Shown: piece after piece, positions 35,752 to 44,375 of the stretch
Numbering within the stretch: position 1 is the stretch's first letter
How the letters are laid out: every line of letters begins with the position of its first letter
Origin: Alphaproteobacteria bacterium
Lineage (GTDB): Bacteria; Pseudomonadota; Alphaproteobacteria; DSM-16000; Inquilinaceae
DNA length: 60,494 nucleotides
Direction: 5' to 3'
Assembly (NCBI GenBank): GCA_028281925.1
Contig: JANQIX010000056.1
Location: forward strand, 1 to 60,494
Position numbers and translations under genes: made by a program
Notes under the pieces: model-generated
Told to the model about the DNA's origin: nothing
Databases searched by the model: none
The model's input: the letters and a program-made list of their open reading frames with translations, nothing else

Positions 35752-37349
35752 GCCAGTCGACCACCGCCCGCCGCCAGCAGACCTTCCATATCGAAGACCC
35801 GACGGAGAGGCCGCGCGGCTGGCAGAAATGGAACGCCGTCGCGCTGTTCAAGATCTTCCTCTATTTCGGCATCTGCTTCGTCCTCGTGTGTCAGCTGCCG
35901 AACACGCTTTGGGATCCCGCGACCAGAACCATCACCTTCACGCTCGGCATTCTGGGCGTGTGGCGCTATGGCTGGTGGTTCACCCACGCGGTCCGCGCGG
36001 GGATCTACGGCACCTTCGTCTATCCGCGCCTGCGCGTGCGGGGTGAGGCTGAATGGACCGCCGGCTGGCGCCCCCGCCACCTGCACTTCATGTTCACGAC
36101 CTTCCGCGAGCACCGCGACATCACGGAAAAGGTGATCCGCAGCATCTGCCGTGAGGTGGAGAGCAGCGGCGTTCCCGGCACGATCTGGCTCGGGTCAGGG
36201 GATATCTACGACGAAGACGTCATTTCCAACTACCTGCGCAGTTTCGCCGGCCATCTCGATATCACGCTGCGCATCATCCGTCAGAACCAGCCGGGCAAGC
36301 GGCTGGCCATCGGCCTGGTGCTGCGGGCCATGAACCGCGGACCGGTCGAGCCCGACGACCTTATCGTCTTCATGGACGGCGACTTCATCCTAGGTCCGGG
36401 GTCGATCGGCAAATGCATGCCGCTGTTCAAGGTCTATCCGGATCTGGAGGCCGTCACCACGGACGAGGAAGTCATCTGCATCGGCCCCCGCTGGGTTGCG
36501 ACCTGGCTGACCATGCGCTTCGCCCAGCGGCGCCTCGCCATGCAGAGCCATGCGCTCGCGGGGCGCGTGCTGACGCTGACCGGCCGCATGTCGGTGTTCC
36601 GGGCCCGCCATCTGATGGATCTGGAATTCATCCGCACGCTGGAGGCGGACCACCTGAGACACTGGCTATGGGGCGACTTTCGCTTTCTCAGCGGCGACGA
36701 CAAGAGCACTTGGTACTACCTGCTGAAGCACCGGGCGCGGATGCTCTACGTCCCCGATGCCATCGGCTATACGGTCGAGGTGATCGAGGGTTCGGGCCTC
36801 GATCGCATGGTGCAGAACTTCCGGCGCTGGTCCGGCAACATGCTGCGCAACGGCAGCCGGGCGATCGCCCTCGGGCCCCGCGCCATGCCGTTCTTCATCT
36901 GGTGGTGTCTGGTCGATCAGCGGCTCTCGATGTGGACCATGCTGGTAAGCCCGGTGCTTGCGGTGTCCGCGGCGATCCTGCACACGCCCGCCTATCTGGT
37001 GGCCTATGCCATCTTCATCGCGATCACGCGGATGCTGCTGTCGCTGTTCCTCTACATCTATTCCCGCAAGGTGGAACTCGCCTATCCGGGCATCCTCTAT
37101 TTCAACCAGCTGATCAACGCGTCGGTGAAGGTCTATTGCCTGTGGCGGCTGGCGAAGCAGCGGTGGTCGAACCGCGGCAACCAGACCGCGGGCATGGGCG
37201 GCGGCGGTCTACTGGATCTCTATAGGACCTGGATGGCCCGGTACCTGACCGTGTTCTCGGTGGCCGCCCTGTTCCTCGGCGTGTCGCTCTACAGCGGTCT
37301 CGTGCAGGTGCCGAGCTTCACCATGCTGCGTGTGATGCTGCTGTCCTGA
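35748..37349 (+). CDS. alg8: Alg8-like family 2 glycosyltransferase (mannuronan-type polymerase)
   Basis: 533 residues with membrane helices near 35-55, 60-80, then a cytoplasmic GT2 domain, then several helices after about 380. The catalytic features are VFMDGDFILGPG (nucleotide-sugar and metal binding), the acceptor region SGDDKSTWYYLL and the RRWSGN variant of the QxxRW motif. The segments GVWRYGWWFTHAVRAG and FIWWCLVDQRLSMWTMLVSP are as in Pseudomonas Alg8. It would polymerise GDP-mannuronate made by the AlgD homologue and extrude the chain with Alg44. Start overlaps the alg44 stop by 4 bases. Confidence 0.88.
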   Translation: MSQSTTARRQQTFHIEDPTERPRGWQKWNAVALFKIFLYFGICFVLVCQLPNTLWDPATRTITFTLGILGVWRYGWWFTHAVRAGIYGTFVYPRLRVRGEAEWTAGWRPRHLHFMFTTFREHRDITEKVIRSICREVESSGVPGTIWLGSGDIYDEDVISNYLRSFAGHLDITLRIIRQNQPGKRLAIGLVLRAMNRGPVEPDDLIVFMDGDFILGPGSIGKCMPLFKVYPDLEAVTTDEEVICIGPRWVATWLTMRFAQRRLAMQSHALAGRVLTLTGRMSVFRARHLMDLEFIRTLEADHLRHWLWGDFRFLSGDDKSTWYYLLKHRARMLYVPDAIGYTVEVIEGSGLDRMVQNFRRWSGNMLRNGSRAIALGPRAMPFFIWWCLVDQRLSMWTMLVSPVLAVSAAILHTPAYLVAYAIFIAITRMLLSLFLYIYSRKVELAYPGILYFNQLINASVKVYCLWRLAKQRWSNRGNQTAGMGGGGLLDLYRTWMARYLTVFSVAALFLGVSLYSGLVQVPSFTMLRVMLLS

Positions 37350-37498
37350 CGGGTGCGGATAGGGCCGATGCCATCGCGGTTCGCATCGCGCCTCGCAACG
37401 AAAACTTGGCCGAACGCAAAGCAACGCAATTCGTCTGTTATTGGGAGTTCGTCAATAAGCATCTGATTTATCGGAAAAATTTTAGGCGAACGCTCGGT

Positions 37499-37514
37499 TG
37501 GCACGGGTCTTGTT
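37499..37514 (+). promoter_or_regulatory. sigma-54 promoter of algD
   Basis: TGGCAC (37499-37504), spacer GGGTC and TTGTT (37510-37514) fit the -24/-12 pattern with correct spacing, although the second element has GT instead of GC. The start point would be near 37525, about 43 bases before the algD ATG. Confidence 0.65.
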
Positions 37515-37567
37515 GTTGGAGAGGCCCAGAAACTGAATTGCCACCCGTGAGACAGGAGCGTTCTCCG

Positions 37568-38971
37568 ATGAATGATCTTTCCCCCGCCTTCGATCTCGAA
37601 GTCGCACCGCTGCTGGCCACGGTCGGCGAGACGAAAGCCGCCATCAGCGTTTTCGGCCTGGGCTATGTGGGCGCCGTCTCGATGGCCTGCATCGCATCGC
37701 TCGGCCACCGGATGATCGGCGTCGACCCCGACATGACCAAGGTCGCCCGCATCGCAGCCGGCGAGAGCCCGATCGTCGAAGACAGGCTGGGCGCTCTGCT
37801 GTCGGACGGCGTCGCGCGCGGTCTGGTCGATGCCACCAACGACGCCAGAAGCGCAGTACTGGCCACCGATATCAGCTTCGTGTCCGTGGGCACGCCGACC
37901 GCCGCGGACGGTGGCTGCGACTTCCGCTTTGTGCGGACGGTGGCGCGACAGATCGGCGCCGCTCTGGCCGAGAAGGACGGCTTCCACCTGGTGGTCCTGC
38001 GCTGCAGCGTGCCGCCCGGCACGACCCGCGACGTCATGGTGCCGGAGCTGGAGGCTGCGTCGGGCAAGCGCCTCGGCGAAGGGTTCGGCATCGCCTTCAA
38101 CCCGGAATTCCTGCGCGAGGGCACGGCCGTGCGCGATTTCTTCCAGCCGACCAAGACTGTGATCGGCGCGTCCGACAAGCGGTCCGCGGAAATGCTGACC
38201 GAAGTCTACGCGCCGGTGGACGAGACCATTTCGTTCGTCGCCATCGAGACGGCGGAAATGGTGAAGTACGTCGACAACACCTGGCATGCCACGAAGGTGG
38301 CGTTCGCCAACGAGGTCGGCCGGCTGTGCAAGGCCTTCGCCACGGACAGCCACGCGGTCATGGATATCTTCTGCCAGGACCGGCACCTGAACCTCTCGCC
38401 GTACTACCTGAAGCCGGGCTTTGCCTTCGGCGGATCGTGCCTGCCCAAAGAGGTGCGCGCCATGCAGCACCTGGCGCAGGAGCGCGGCGTGCGTCTGCCG
38501 CTGATCGACAGCCTGACCGAGACGAACGACGAGCATATCGCCAGTGCGTTGCGGCTGATCGAAGAGACGGGTGCGCGGCGGGTCGGCTTCCTGGGCATCA
38601 CGTTCAAGCCCAACACCGACGATCTGCGTGAGAGCCCGACGCTGGAACTGGTCGCCGCCTGCCTTGAGCGCGGGCTGGAGGTCTCGGTCTACGACCCGAA
38701 CCTGCATGCCGAAGGCGATCTGGAAGGCCACTACGCCTATATGCGCCACGCCCGGCCGCACCTGCGCGCGGTCATGACGGCGCTGCCCGACGTTGCCCGG
38801 TCGTCGGCCGACGATGTGGCCGGCGCCGCCGACGTGCTGGTCGTTTCCCACAAGGCCCATGGCTACGGCGACGCGGTCGCCCGCAGGCCGGAAGGCGTTG
38901 CGGTGATCGACCTGATCCGCCTGTTCCCGGAGATCCCGGAAGAGGCGTCCTACCACGGCATCGGCTGGTAG
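37568..38971 (+). CDS. algD: GDP-mannose 6-dehydrogenase (AlgD type)
   Basis: 467 residues of the UDP-glucose/GDP-mannose dehydrogenase family. The NAD motif is VFGLGYVGAVSMACIASLGH, and AlgD-specific stretches follow: WHATKVAFANEVGRLCKA, CQDRHLNLSPYYLKPG, the catalytic Cys in FAFGGSCLPKEVRA and a C-terminal GIGW where Pseudomonas AlgD has GICW. It oxidises GDP-mannose twice to GDP-mannuronate. The ATG at 37568 is chosen because AGGAG precedes it and because the earlier frame (from 37406) contains the promoter. It has its own sigma-54 promoter, 220 bp after alg8. The N-terminal 25 residues before the NAD motif are an extra extension compared with Pseudomonas AlgD. Confidence 0.9.
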   Translation: MNDLSPAFDLEVAPLLATVGETKAAISVFGLGYVGAVSMACIASLGHRMIGVDPDMTKVARIAAGESPIVEDRLGALLSDGVARGLVDATNDARSAVLATDISFVSVGTPTAADGGCDFRFVRTVARQIGAALAEKDGFHLVVLRCSVPPGTTRDVMVPELEAASGKRLGEGFGIAFNPEFLREGTAVRDFFQPTKTVIGASDKRSAEMLTEVYAPVDETISFVAIETAEMVKYVDNTWHATKVAFANEVGRLCKAFATDSHAVMDIFCQDRHLNLSPYYLKPGFAFGGSCLPKEVRAMQHLAQERGVRLPLIDSLTETNDEHIASALRLIEETGARRVGFLGITFKPNTDDLRESPTLELVAACLERGLEVSVYDPNLHAEGDLEGHYAYMRHARPHLRAVMTALPDVARSSADDVAGAADVLVVSHKAHGYGDAVARRPEGVAVIDLIRLFPEIPEEASYHGIGW

Positions 38972-39033
38972 CCCGGCCTCCCAACCGATCCGCGGAACCG
39001 ACTGTCAATTTGCCAACTTGAAGGACTGATCCC

Positions 39034-40968
39034 ATGAGCAATGGTACCGAGGCCGTGGAGACGGCCAATACCGGCGACGCCGCGACGGCGCCGGCGGCTG
39101 CCGGTGATCAGGCGATTTATTCGCCGGTTATCGGCACGCAGGCCGCCGACACCATCAACGGCTCGCATCGTGCCGACCTGATCTCAGGCCGCCAGGTCGC
39201 CGACGACCTGGACGGCCGCGGGGGCGGCGACCTGATCTTTGGCGGTTCGGGCGGCGACCTGATCGCCGGCGGCACCGGCAATGACACTCTCTATGGCGGC
39301 GGCGGGCCGAGCATCGTCAAGCTGAGCGACTTCACGGTCGCCGAGGACTACGCGGGCAGCGTCACCTTCCTCAACGAAGGGGCGGGCTATCGCAACAGCC
39401 TCGGCGTCTACAAGGTGGCAGACGATGGCTCGATCACCGATGTCTCGATCCTGTTCCCCAACGCGTCGAAGATCGGCAGCGGCGGAGACCTGATCCCGGG
39501 CGAGAGTGCCGTTGCGCTGGACCTGAACGCCGGTGACCGTATCGGCTTCTTCATCGTCAGCAACGGATTCGGCCATGGAACCGACAACCAGCAGCACCTG
39601 TCCGACCCCGACGGCCAGTTCGAGCTTCGCACACCCGACGGCCAGCCGGGCAATCTTGAGACCGCCACCGCGCTGGAGCTCTGGCACATCGATGCGGTTA
39701 CGGGTGAGGAGACCAAGATCCGCAGCCAGTACGGCAACGACCTGTTCCACAGCGCTGCCGATCCGGCCGACGACTATGCCCCGAATCCCGACAATTTCCC
39801 GCACACGGTCGGTCATCTGAACACCGTCGAGGGGCTGATTACGCTGGGCTTCGAAGACCTGAAATACGGCGGCGACAAGGACTATGACGACACCGTCTTC
39901 GTGGTCGATGTGGGTCAGTCGAATGCCCGCGTGCTCGACCCCAACATCGCTTATGCCGACGGGGGCGAGGATGTGAATGGCGATCCGGATGGGGGCGTCG
40001 ACCCCATCGTGGATCCAGTGCCGGCCGATGAGAACGACATCATCGACGGCGGTCGCGGTGCCGACAAGGTGTACGGCATGGCCGGAAACGACGTCATGAC
40101 TGGCGGCGACGGGGCCGACAAGCTGTGGGGCAACTCCGGCAACGACACTGCCGATGGTGGTCGCGGGGACGACTGGATCGCTGGCGGAAAGGGCGACGAC
40201 ATCCTTGCCGGCGGCAGCGGCAAGGATGAGGTGCGCGGCGACAGCGGCAATGACATGCTGGACGGCAACGATGGCAATGATCAGCTGTCCGGGGGCTCCG
40301 GCGACGACGTCCTCAATGGCGGTTCCGGCTTGGATACGTTGCTCGGTGGCAGCGGCGACGACACGCTCGCCGGCGGCAGCGGCAACGATCGCCTCGAAGG
40401 CGGGTCGGGTGACGACATCCTGTATGCCGACGAAGGGGCCGACACCCTGATCGGCGGATCGGGCTTCGATACCCTGGACTTCAGCAATGTCGGGACGGGC
40501 GTCCATGTGAACCTGCATAGCCACAGGGCGTCGGGTGCCGGCAATGACACGGTTGACGGTATCGAGGCGGTGGTGGCCACCGACTATGATGACACCCTGA
40601 GAGGTGATAAGCGGGCCAACACCCTTGACGGCGGCGACGGCAGCGACTGGCTGCGCGGTCTGGGCGGCGACGACACCCTGACCGGCGGGGACGGAGACGA
40701 CCGCTTCGTCTGGCGTGTCAAGGATATGGCGGGCGGCAGCGTCGATCGGATCACGGACTTCGCCGTTGGCGATACCGTCGAGATCGAGGACCTGACGACG
40801 GTCCTGGGCGTGTCCGGTGCAGAGGCTGGGGCACGGGTCGCCGTTGCCGACACGGCGGCCGGTACCGAGATTTCGATGGATGTGGCCGGGAACGGCAACT
40901 TCGCCACCTTCGTGGTGCTGGAAGGCTTCACCGGTTTCAGTACCGAGGGCGATCTGGTGCTGTTCTAG
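39034..40968 (+). CDS. secreted RTX calcium-binding protein with DUF4114 domain
   Basis: 644 acidic residues without a signal peptide, typical for type I secretion. Calcium-binding nonapeptide repeats (GGSGGDLIAGG type) occur at about 45-90 and again, densely, at about 335-480 and 525-565. A DUF4114 domain lies at about 115-295 and ends with GFEDLKYGGDKDYDDTVF. The C-terminus (RITDFAVGDTVEI, then FSTEGDLVLF) looks like an RTX C-terminal secretion module. It is placed 62 bp after algD. There is no epimerase A-module, so it is not an AlgE-type epimerase; a matrix-binding or surface role is more likely. No type I transporter genes are in the window. AAGGA precedes the ATG. Confidence 0.85.
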   Translation: MSNGTEAVETANTGDAATAPAAAGDQAIYSPVIGTQAADTINGSHRADLISGRQVADDLDGRGGGDLIFGGSGGDLIAGGTGNDTLYGGGGPSIVKLSDFTVAEDYAGSVTFLNEGAGYRNSLGVYKVADDGSITDVSILFPNASKIGSGGDLIPGESAVALDLNAGDRIGFFIVSNGFGHGTDNQQHLSDPDGQFELRTPDGQPGNLETATALELWHIDAVTGEETKIRSQYGNDLFHSAADPADDYAPNPDNFPHTVGHLNTVEGLITLGFEDLKYGGDKDYDDTVFVVDVGQSNARVLDPNIAYADGGEDVNGDPDGGVDPIVDPVPADENDIIDGGRGADKVYGMAGNDVMTGGDGADKLWGNSGNDTADGGRGDDWIAGGKGDDILAGGSGKDEVRGDSGNDMLDGNDGNDQLSGGSGDDVLNGGSGLDTLLGGSGDDTLAGGSGNDRLEGGSGDDILYADEGADTLIGGSGFDTLDFSNVGTGVHVNLHSHRASGAGNDTVDGIEAVVATDYDDTLRGDKRANTLDGGDGSDWLRGLGGDDTLTGGDGDDRFVWRVKDMAGGSVDRITDFAVGDTVEIEDLTTVLGVSGAEAGARVAVADTAAGTEISMDVAGNGNFATFVVLEGFTGFSTEGDLVLF

Positions 40969-41549
40969 CAGGGCGGCACGGGCCGTAGGCTGAAGCCTGG
41001 AACGGAATGGCAGGGTTTGCTGGACGACAACAACATCTTGGCAAATGGCTGTGCCGCCTTCCTGTGCAACTCCCGGCCTTGGCGCAGAGCAGGCGCCGAG
41101 TAGCACCATAGGTCAGACTGAGCAGAGTCTGCCGTGGGATCTGGGTTGGCCATTCTCTCCGAGCTGCCATCGCTCCGTGTGCTGAGCGATGGCAGCGGAG
41201 AGGGGATGGCCACATCCCTTTGGTACGCCTGAACGCGATAAGGCGGCCGTACGTCTGATCTCTTTCCTGTGTCTCAGCGAATGCGGGCGATGCGTCCCGT
41301 CACAGACCATGGCCTCGATGGACATGAGAGGAAGGCGGGTTGGCAACTTCCCAAAAACAAGCTATGCGGCCGCAGGACATCATCATCGGCGCGCGCGCCC
41401 TGTGTTTGAGCATTGGAGGAACGGACGGCCTGGATTGCGTGCCGTCCATGCGCCACGAAGCCTCCGGAGTTCGGTGGGAGCGGGAGTAAGTGGCCGGAAT
41501 GCTTGGGATCTTGTCGTGGAGCCGGAGGTTGCCGTTGAGACACAAAGAA

Positions 41550-41565
41550 GCCCGCGGGAGCGGGC
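41550..41565. terminator. strong GC-rich hairpin
   Basis: GCCCGC-GGGA-GCGGGC forms a perfect 6-bp stem with a 4-base loop. Its minus-strand 3' side is followed by TTCTTTGTG, so it could end transcription arriving from the right. Function is not proven. Confidence 0.4.
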
Positions 41566-41595
41566 GTAAGGGGTTGATAAGCTTATAGTTTCATT

Positions 41596-41616
41596 TGGTT
41601 GCGGGGGCAGGATTTG
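41596..41616 (-). repeat. 21-bp copy of a tRNA 3' end (possible attachment site core)
   Basis: Read on the minus strand, these 21 bases run from the T-loop (CAAATCCTGCC) through the acceptor stem (CCCGCAACC) to a terminal A, i.e. they end in the CCA of a tRNA of the Met type. The rest of the tRNA is missing: the sequence to the right does not form a T-arm 5' half or an anticodon arm. Tyrosine integrases commonly use such segments, so this may be the distal attachment site of an island whose other end is an intact tRNA gene outside the window. Confidence 0.45.
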
Positions 41617-42351
41617 GATTTCATAGACTCAGTCGGGTCGATGTGATCATTCCGCCGAGGTATCTATGATGCCAGAGCGCCTTCAAGGGTTCTGGGAAGC
41701 CAAAATCCACTTAATATCAAACGCTTAGACCTTGGCGCACTAACCGCTATCTGTCAATATGTGGGTCGTTTGGGGGTGGTATGGGGCTCACGCTGGCAAC
41801 ATCTGGCAACAAACACGGCAACCGTGGAGACGACATCCGCTTCCTTCGGCAAGCCGGGCCAAAGCGCGCCACCAGCGTCAGTTACTGGATGGACACTGAC
41901 TCTGTCGACGGATGATTTCGAGTATGGGGTTTGGATTCTGCGGAGTGCATGAAGTCGCGGGAATGACACCGCCCCGCTTTGCAGCCCCCGACGGCAGCGA
42001 AATGGGGGTTGCTTCTGAAGGTGAAGCGCCCCGACTCACATGTCGTATATGCACGTGCATTGCCGGATAAACTTGTCCTATGGAAAACCGACAATATCAC
42101 TTTGGAGGGACCCTCTTGCAGAAATGCTGCGAATCTAGCCATGCGGCCGACCACGCGAGTCAATCACCCATCGCAATGGCTTCCACCAGATCGCGGCTGA
42201 TGATGTCCGACGGCGACGTGTCGCAAGAGTGGTGCAAGCGCGATGGTCGGCCGCCTCGGACATTCTACCTGAACGTCATGCCGGCCCCTTCCGAAGGTTA
42301 CCCATTGTCCCGTACCGCACGACGGGGCCTCTCCATTCCTGGCCTCGAAGG

Positions 42352-42801
42352 CTAAGGCAATGGCGCGGGTTCGGCGCTCAGGCTGCGGAGATAAGCGATC
42401 ACGGCTGCCCGATCTTCGAGACCCTGCACACCAGCAAAGGCCATGCGGTTGCCCGGAGCAAATCCTCGCGGATCCGCCAGATAGGCATTGAGGTCTTCAT
42501 ATGTCCAGTCGCCCCCGAGTTCCTGGATCGCAGGGCTGTAGTTGAACCCCTCCTGAGAGGCCTTCGGCCGCCCAACGACGTCCCACAGGTTCGGACCGAC
42601 CCGATGCGCTCCCCCTTCGTCGAAGGTGTGGCAGGCGGCGCATTGCCGCGTCAGGGTTTCGCCCTGTGCCGGGTCAGCGTCAGCCAACAAGTCGGAAACG
42701 GGCTCCAGGTCCTGAGCACTTGCCGAGCCGGCCAGTCCAACAAACGCCGCCGCTGAGACGGCGATCAAGACTCCGCCAAGTCGGTTACGCGAATCGGTCA
42801 T
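42352..42801 (-). CDS. class I c-type cytochrome (cytochrome c2-like)
   Basis: 149 residues with a signal peptide (VLIAVSAAAFVGLAGSASA), one haem site CAACH (QCAACHTFDEGG) and the axial Met in NRMAFAG near residue 115, with the family motif VGPNLWDVVGRP between. It is a soluble periplasmic electron carrier. Next to the photosynthesis cluster it could re-reduce the reaction centre or serve respiration; nothing in the sequence decides between these. The ATG at 42801 is chosen because the signal peptide begins there and GGGGGGAC precedes it. It is divergent from bchI. Confidence 0.85.
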   Translation of the reverse strand: MTDSRNRLGGVLIAVSAAAFVGLAGSASAQDLEPVSDLLADADPAQGETLTRQCAACHTFDEGGAHRVGPNLWDVVGRPKASQEGFNYSPAIQELGGDWTYEDLNAYLADPRGFAPGNRMAFAGVQGLEDRAAVIAYLRSLSAEPAPLP

Positions 42802-43337
42802 TATAGTCCCCCCAGATGTATCGCTTCCAATTGTGAAGCTTGGTTGACGCTGCCCCGGCCCTGCGGCGGGAATGTGGCGGACGCGTTCTCGAAGGATACA
42901 CATACCGATCGGGTGATGAAGGCCCTTTTTTCCCTGCGTTAGGCAGGCTCTCGGTCTAGGTTGGCGTTCGTTGCCCGACGTGCTGAGCACTGTTTCCTGC
43001 TCGCCGCTCTATCGACGTACATACGCGGCGCTTCAACGAACAGATTACCACTAGGGCGCAATCGGCAGATCGCTATGCCAACCTTCTTTGACGTCAACGC
43101 GAATAGACAGCGAGATGCAAGGGTCGTTGCCGCTAGGTGTGCGCACCGGGTTCCGTCTGGTAAGGTCGGTTGTGTATCGGGCCGTGAGTGGGTCACCGGA
43201 AATGCCGACCAATCGACAAAGCAGCCGGGCGGACGCCGCCCGCCATGGCAACTTTCCCTCAGCGCGCGATCGAGGGCGTCGTCCGGACGGGCTTCGCGCT
43301 TGCAATTGCGCCCCCGTGCCCTGAAGCCGACGTCCAT
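42802..43337. other. intergenic region between cytochrome c and bchI, 536 bp
   Basis: No gene is supported; the bchI frame is open for 50 codons upstream, but that part does not resemble BchI. It should contain the divergent promoters. I found no perfect TGT-N12-ACA box here, in contrast to the other photosynthesis promoters in this window. Confidence 0.4.
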
Positions 43338-44375
43338 ATGAGACCGCCCTTTCCGTTTTCCGCGATCGTCGGCCAGGATGAGATCAAGCGCGCCCTGCTG
43401 ATTGCAGCCATCGACCCGACCATTGGCGGTGTACTCGTCTTCGGCGACCGCGGAACCGGCAAATCAACGGCCGTCCGCGCACTGGCCGCCTTGCTGCCCC
43501 GGCAGCGGATCGTGGTCCAATGCCCCTATGGCTGCGAGCCGGCGGCCGTCGCCGGCCTCTGCGGGGCCTGCGGCAACGCGAGCGGCGCTGAGACCAAAGG
43601 CGAAGCGGCGCCGAAGAGCCGGCTAGCGCCCGTGCCCGTGATCGACCTGCCACTGGGAGCGACCGAGGACCGCGTGGTTGGCGCGCTGGATCTGGAGCGG
43701 GCGCTGACCCGTGGCGAGAAATCCTTCGAACCGGGCCTGCTTGCCCGCGCCAATCGCGGCTTTCTTTATATCGACGAGGTCAACCTTCTGGAGGACCATC
43801 TGGTCGATGTCCTGCTGGACGTCGCAGCGTCCGGGGAGAATGTGGTCGAACGCGAGGGGCTGAGCGTGCGCCACCCCGCGCGCTTCGTGCTGGTCGGTAG
43901 CGGCAATCCGGAGGAAGGGGAACTGCGGCCCCAGCTTCTGGACCGGTTCGGGCTGCTGGTTGAGGTGCGCACGCCGGAGGACCTGGCAACACGCGTCGAG
44001 GTCGTGCGGCGTCGCGACGCCTACGAACGGGATCCGGAAGCCTTTACGGATCGCTGGAAGGCCAAAGACGGGCGCGTGCGGCGGCGGGTTGCTGCCGCAC
44101 GCACGACTCTACCGGAAGTCGAGGTGCCCGAGACGGCATTGGAACGGGCGGCGCGGCTGTGCATGGCACTGGGCACCGACGGACTGCGAGGCGAGCTGAC
44201 GCTGGTGCGGGCAGCTAGGGCGCTGGCGGCGCTCGACGACGACCAGACGGTGGACGACCGGCATCTGCGCGAAGTGGCGCCGGCGGCGCTGCGCCACCGT
44301 CTGCGGCGCGATCCGCTGGACGAGGCGGGCTCCACCGTCCGCGTCGAACGGGCGGTGGAGGAGGTGTTCGGATAG
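43338..44375 (+). CDS. bchI: magnesium chelatase subunit I
   Basis: 345 residues of the AAA+ chelatase ATPase. It has FPFSAIVGQDEIKRALLIAA at the start, Walker A FGDRGTGKST, Walker B FLYIDEVNLLEDHLVDVLLD, the sensor segment VGSGNPEEGELRPQLLDRFG and the arginine finger region. It forms hexamers that, with BchD and BchH, insert magnesium into protoporphyrin IX, the first committed step of bacteriochlorophyll synthesis. The ATG at 43338 is chosen because BchI homology begins there, although its ribosome site is weak. Its stop overlaps the GTG start of bchD. Confidence 0.95.
   Translation: MRPPFPFSAIVGQDEIKRALLIAAIDPTIGGVLVFGDRGTGKSTAVRALAALLPRQRIVVQCPYGCEPAAVAGLCGACGNASGAETKGEAAPKSRLAPVPVIDLPLGATEDRVVGALDLERALTRGEKSFEPGLLARANRGFLYIDEVNLLEDHLVDVLLDVAASGENVVEREGLSVRHPARFVLVGSGNPEEGELRPQLLDRFGLLVEVRTPEDLATRVEVVRRRDAYERDPEAFTDRWKAKDGRVRRRVAAARTTLPEVEVPETALERAARLCMALGTDGLRGELTLVRAARALAALDDDQTVDDRHLREVAPAALRHRLRRDPLDEAGSTVRVERAVEEVFG

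Larger units (their letters stand above)
40969..42351. other. gene-poor region, 1.38 kb, with traces of a genomic-island boundary
   Basis: I find no convincing gene. Small frames on both strands lack ribosome sites. Two items stand out: a strong hairpin at 41550-41565 and, 30 bp later, a short copy of a tRNA 3' end at 41596-41616. GC content drops around 41570-41760. The stretch separates the polysaccharide cluster from the photosynthesis genes and may be the scar of an integrated element, but no integrase is present. Confidence 0.4.

Noticed and set aside
37289..38956. 555-codon minus-strand frame opposite algD
   Set aside because: It is the shadow of algD, whose motifs match AlgD throughout.
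39034..40968. RTX protein as an AlgE-type mannuronan C5-epimerase
   Set aside because: It has RTX repeats and lies next to algD, but the catalytic beta-helix A-module is absent and a DUF4114 domain stands in its place.
39184..41109. 641-codon minus-strand frame opposite the RTX protein
   Set aside because: It is a low-complexity shadow of the calcium-binding repeats, rich in Val, Ala and Gly.
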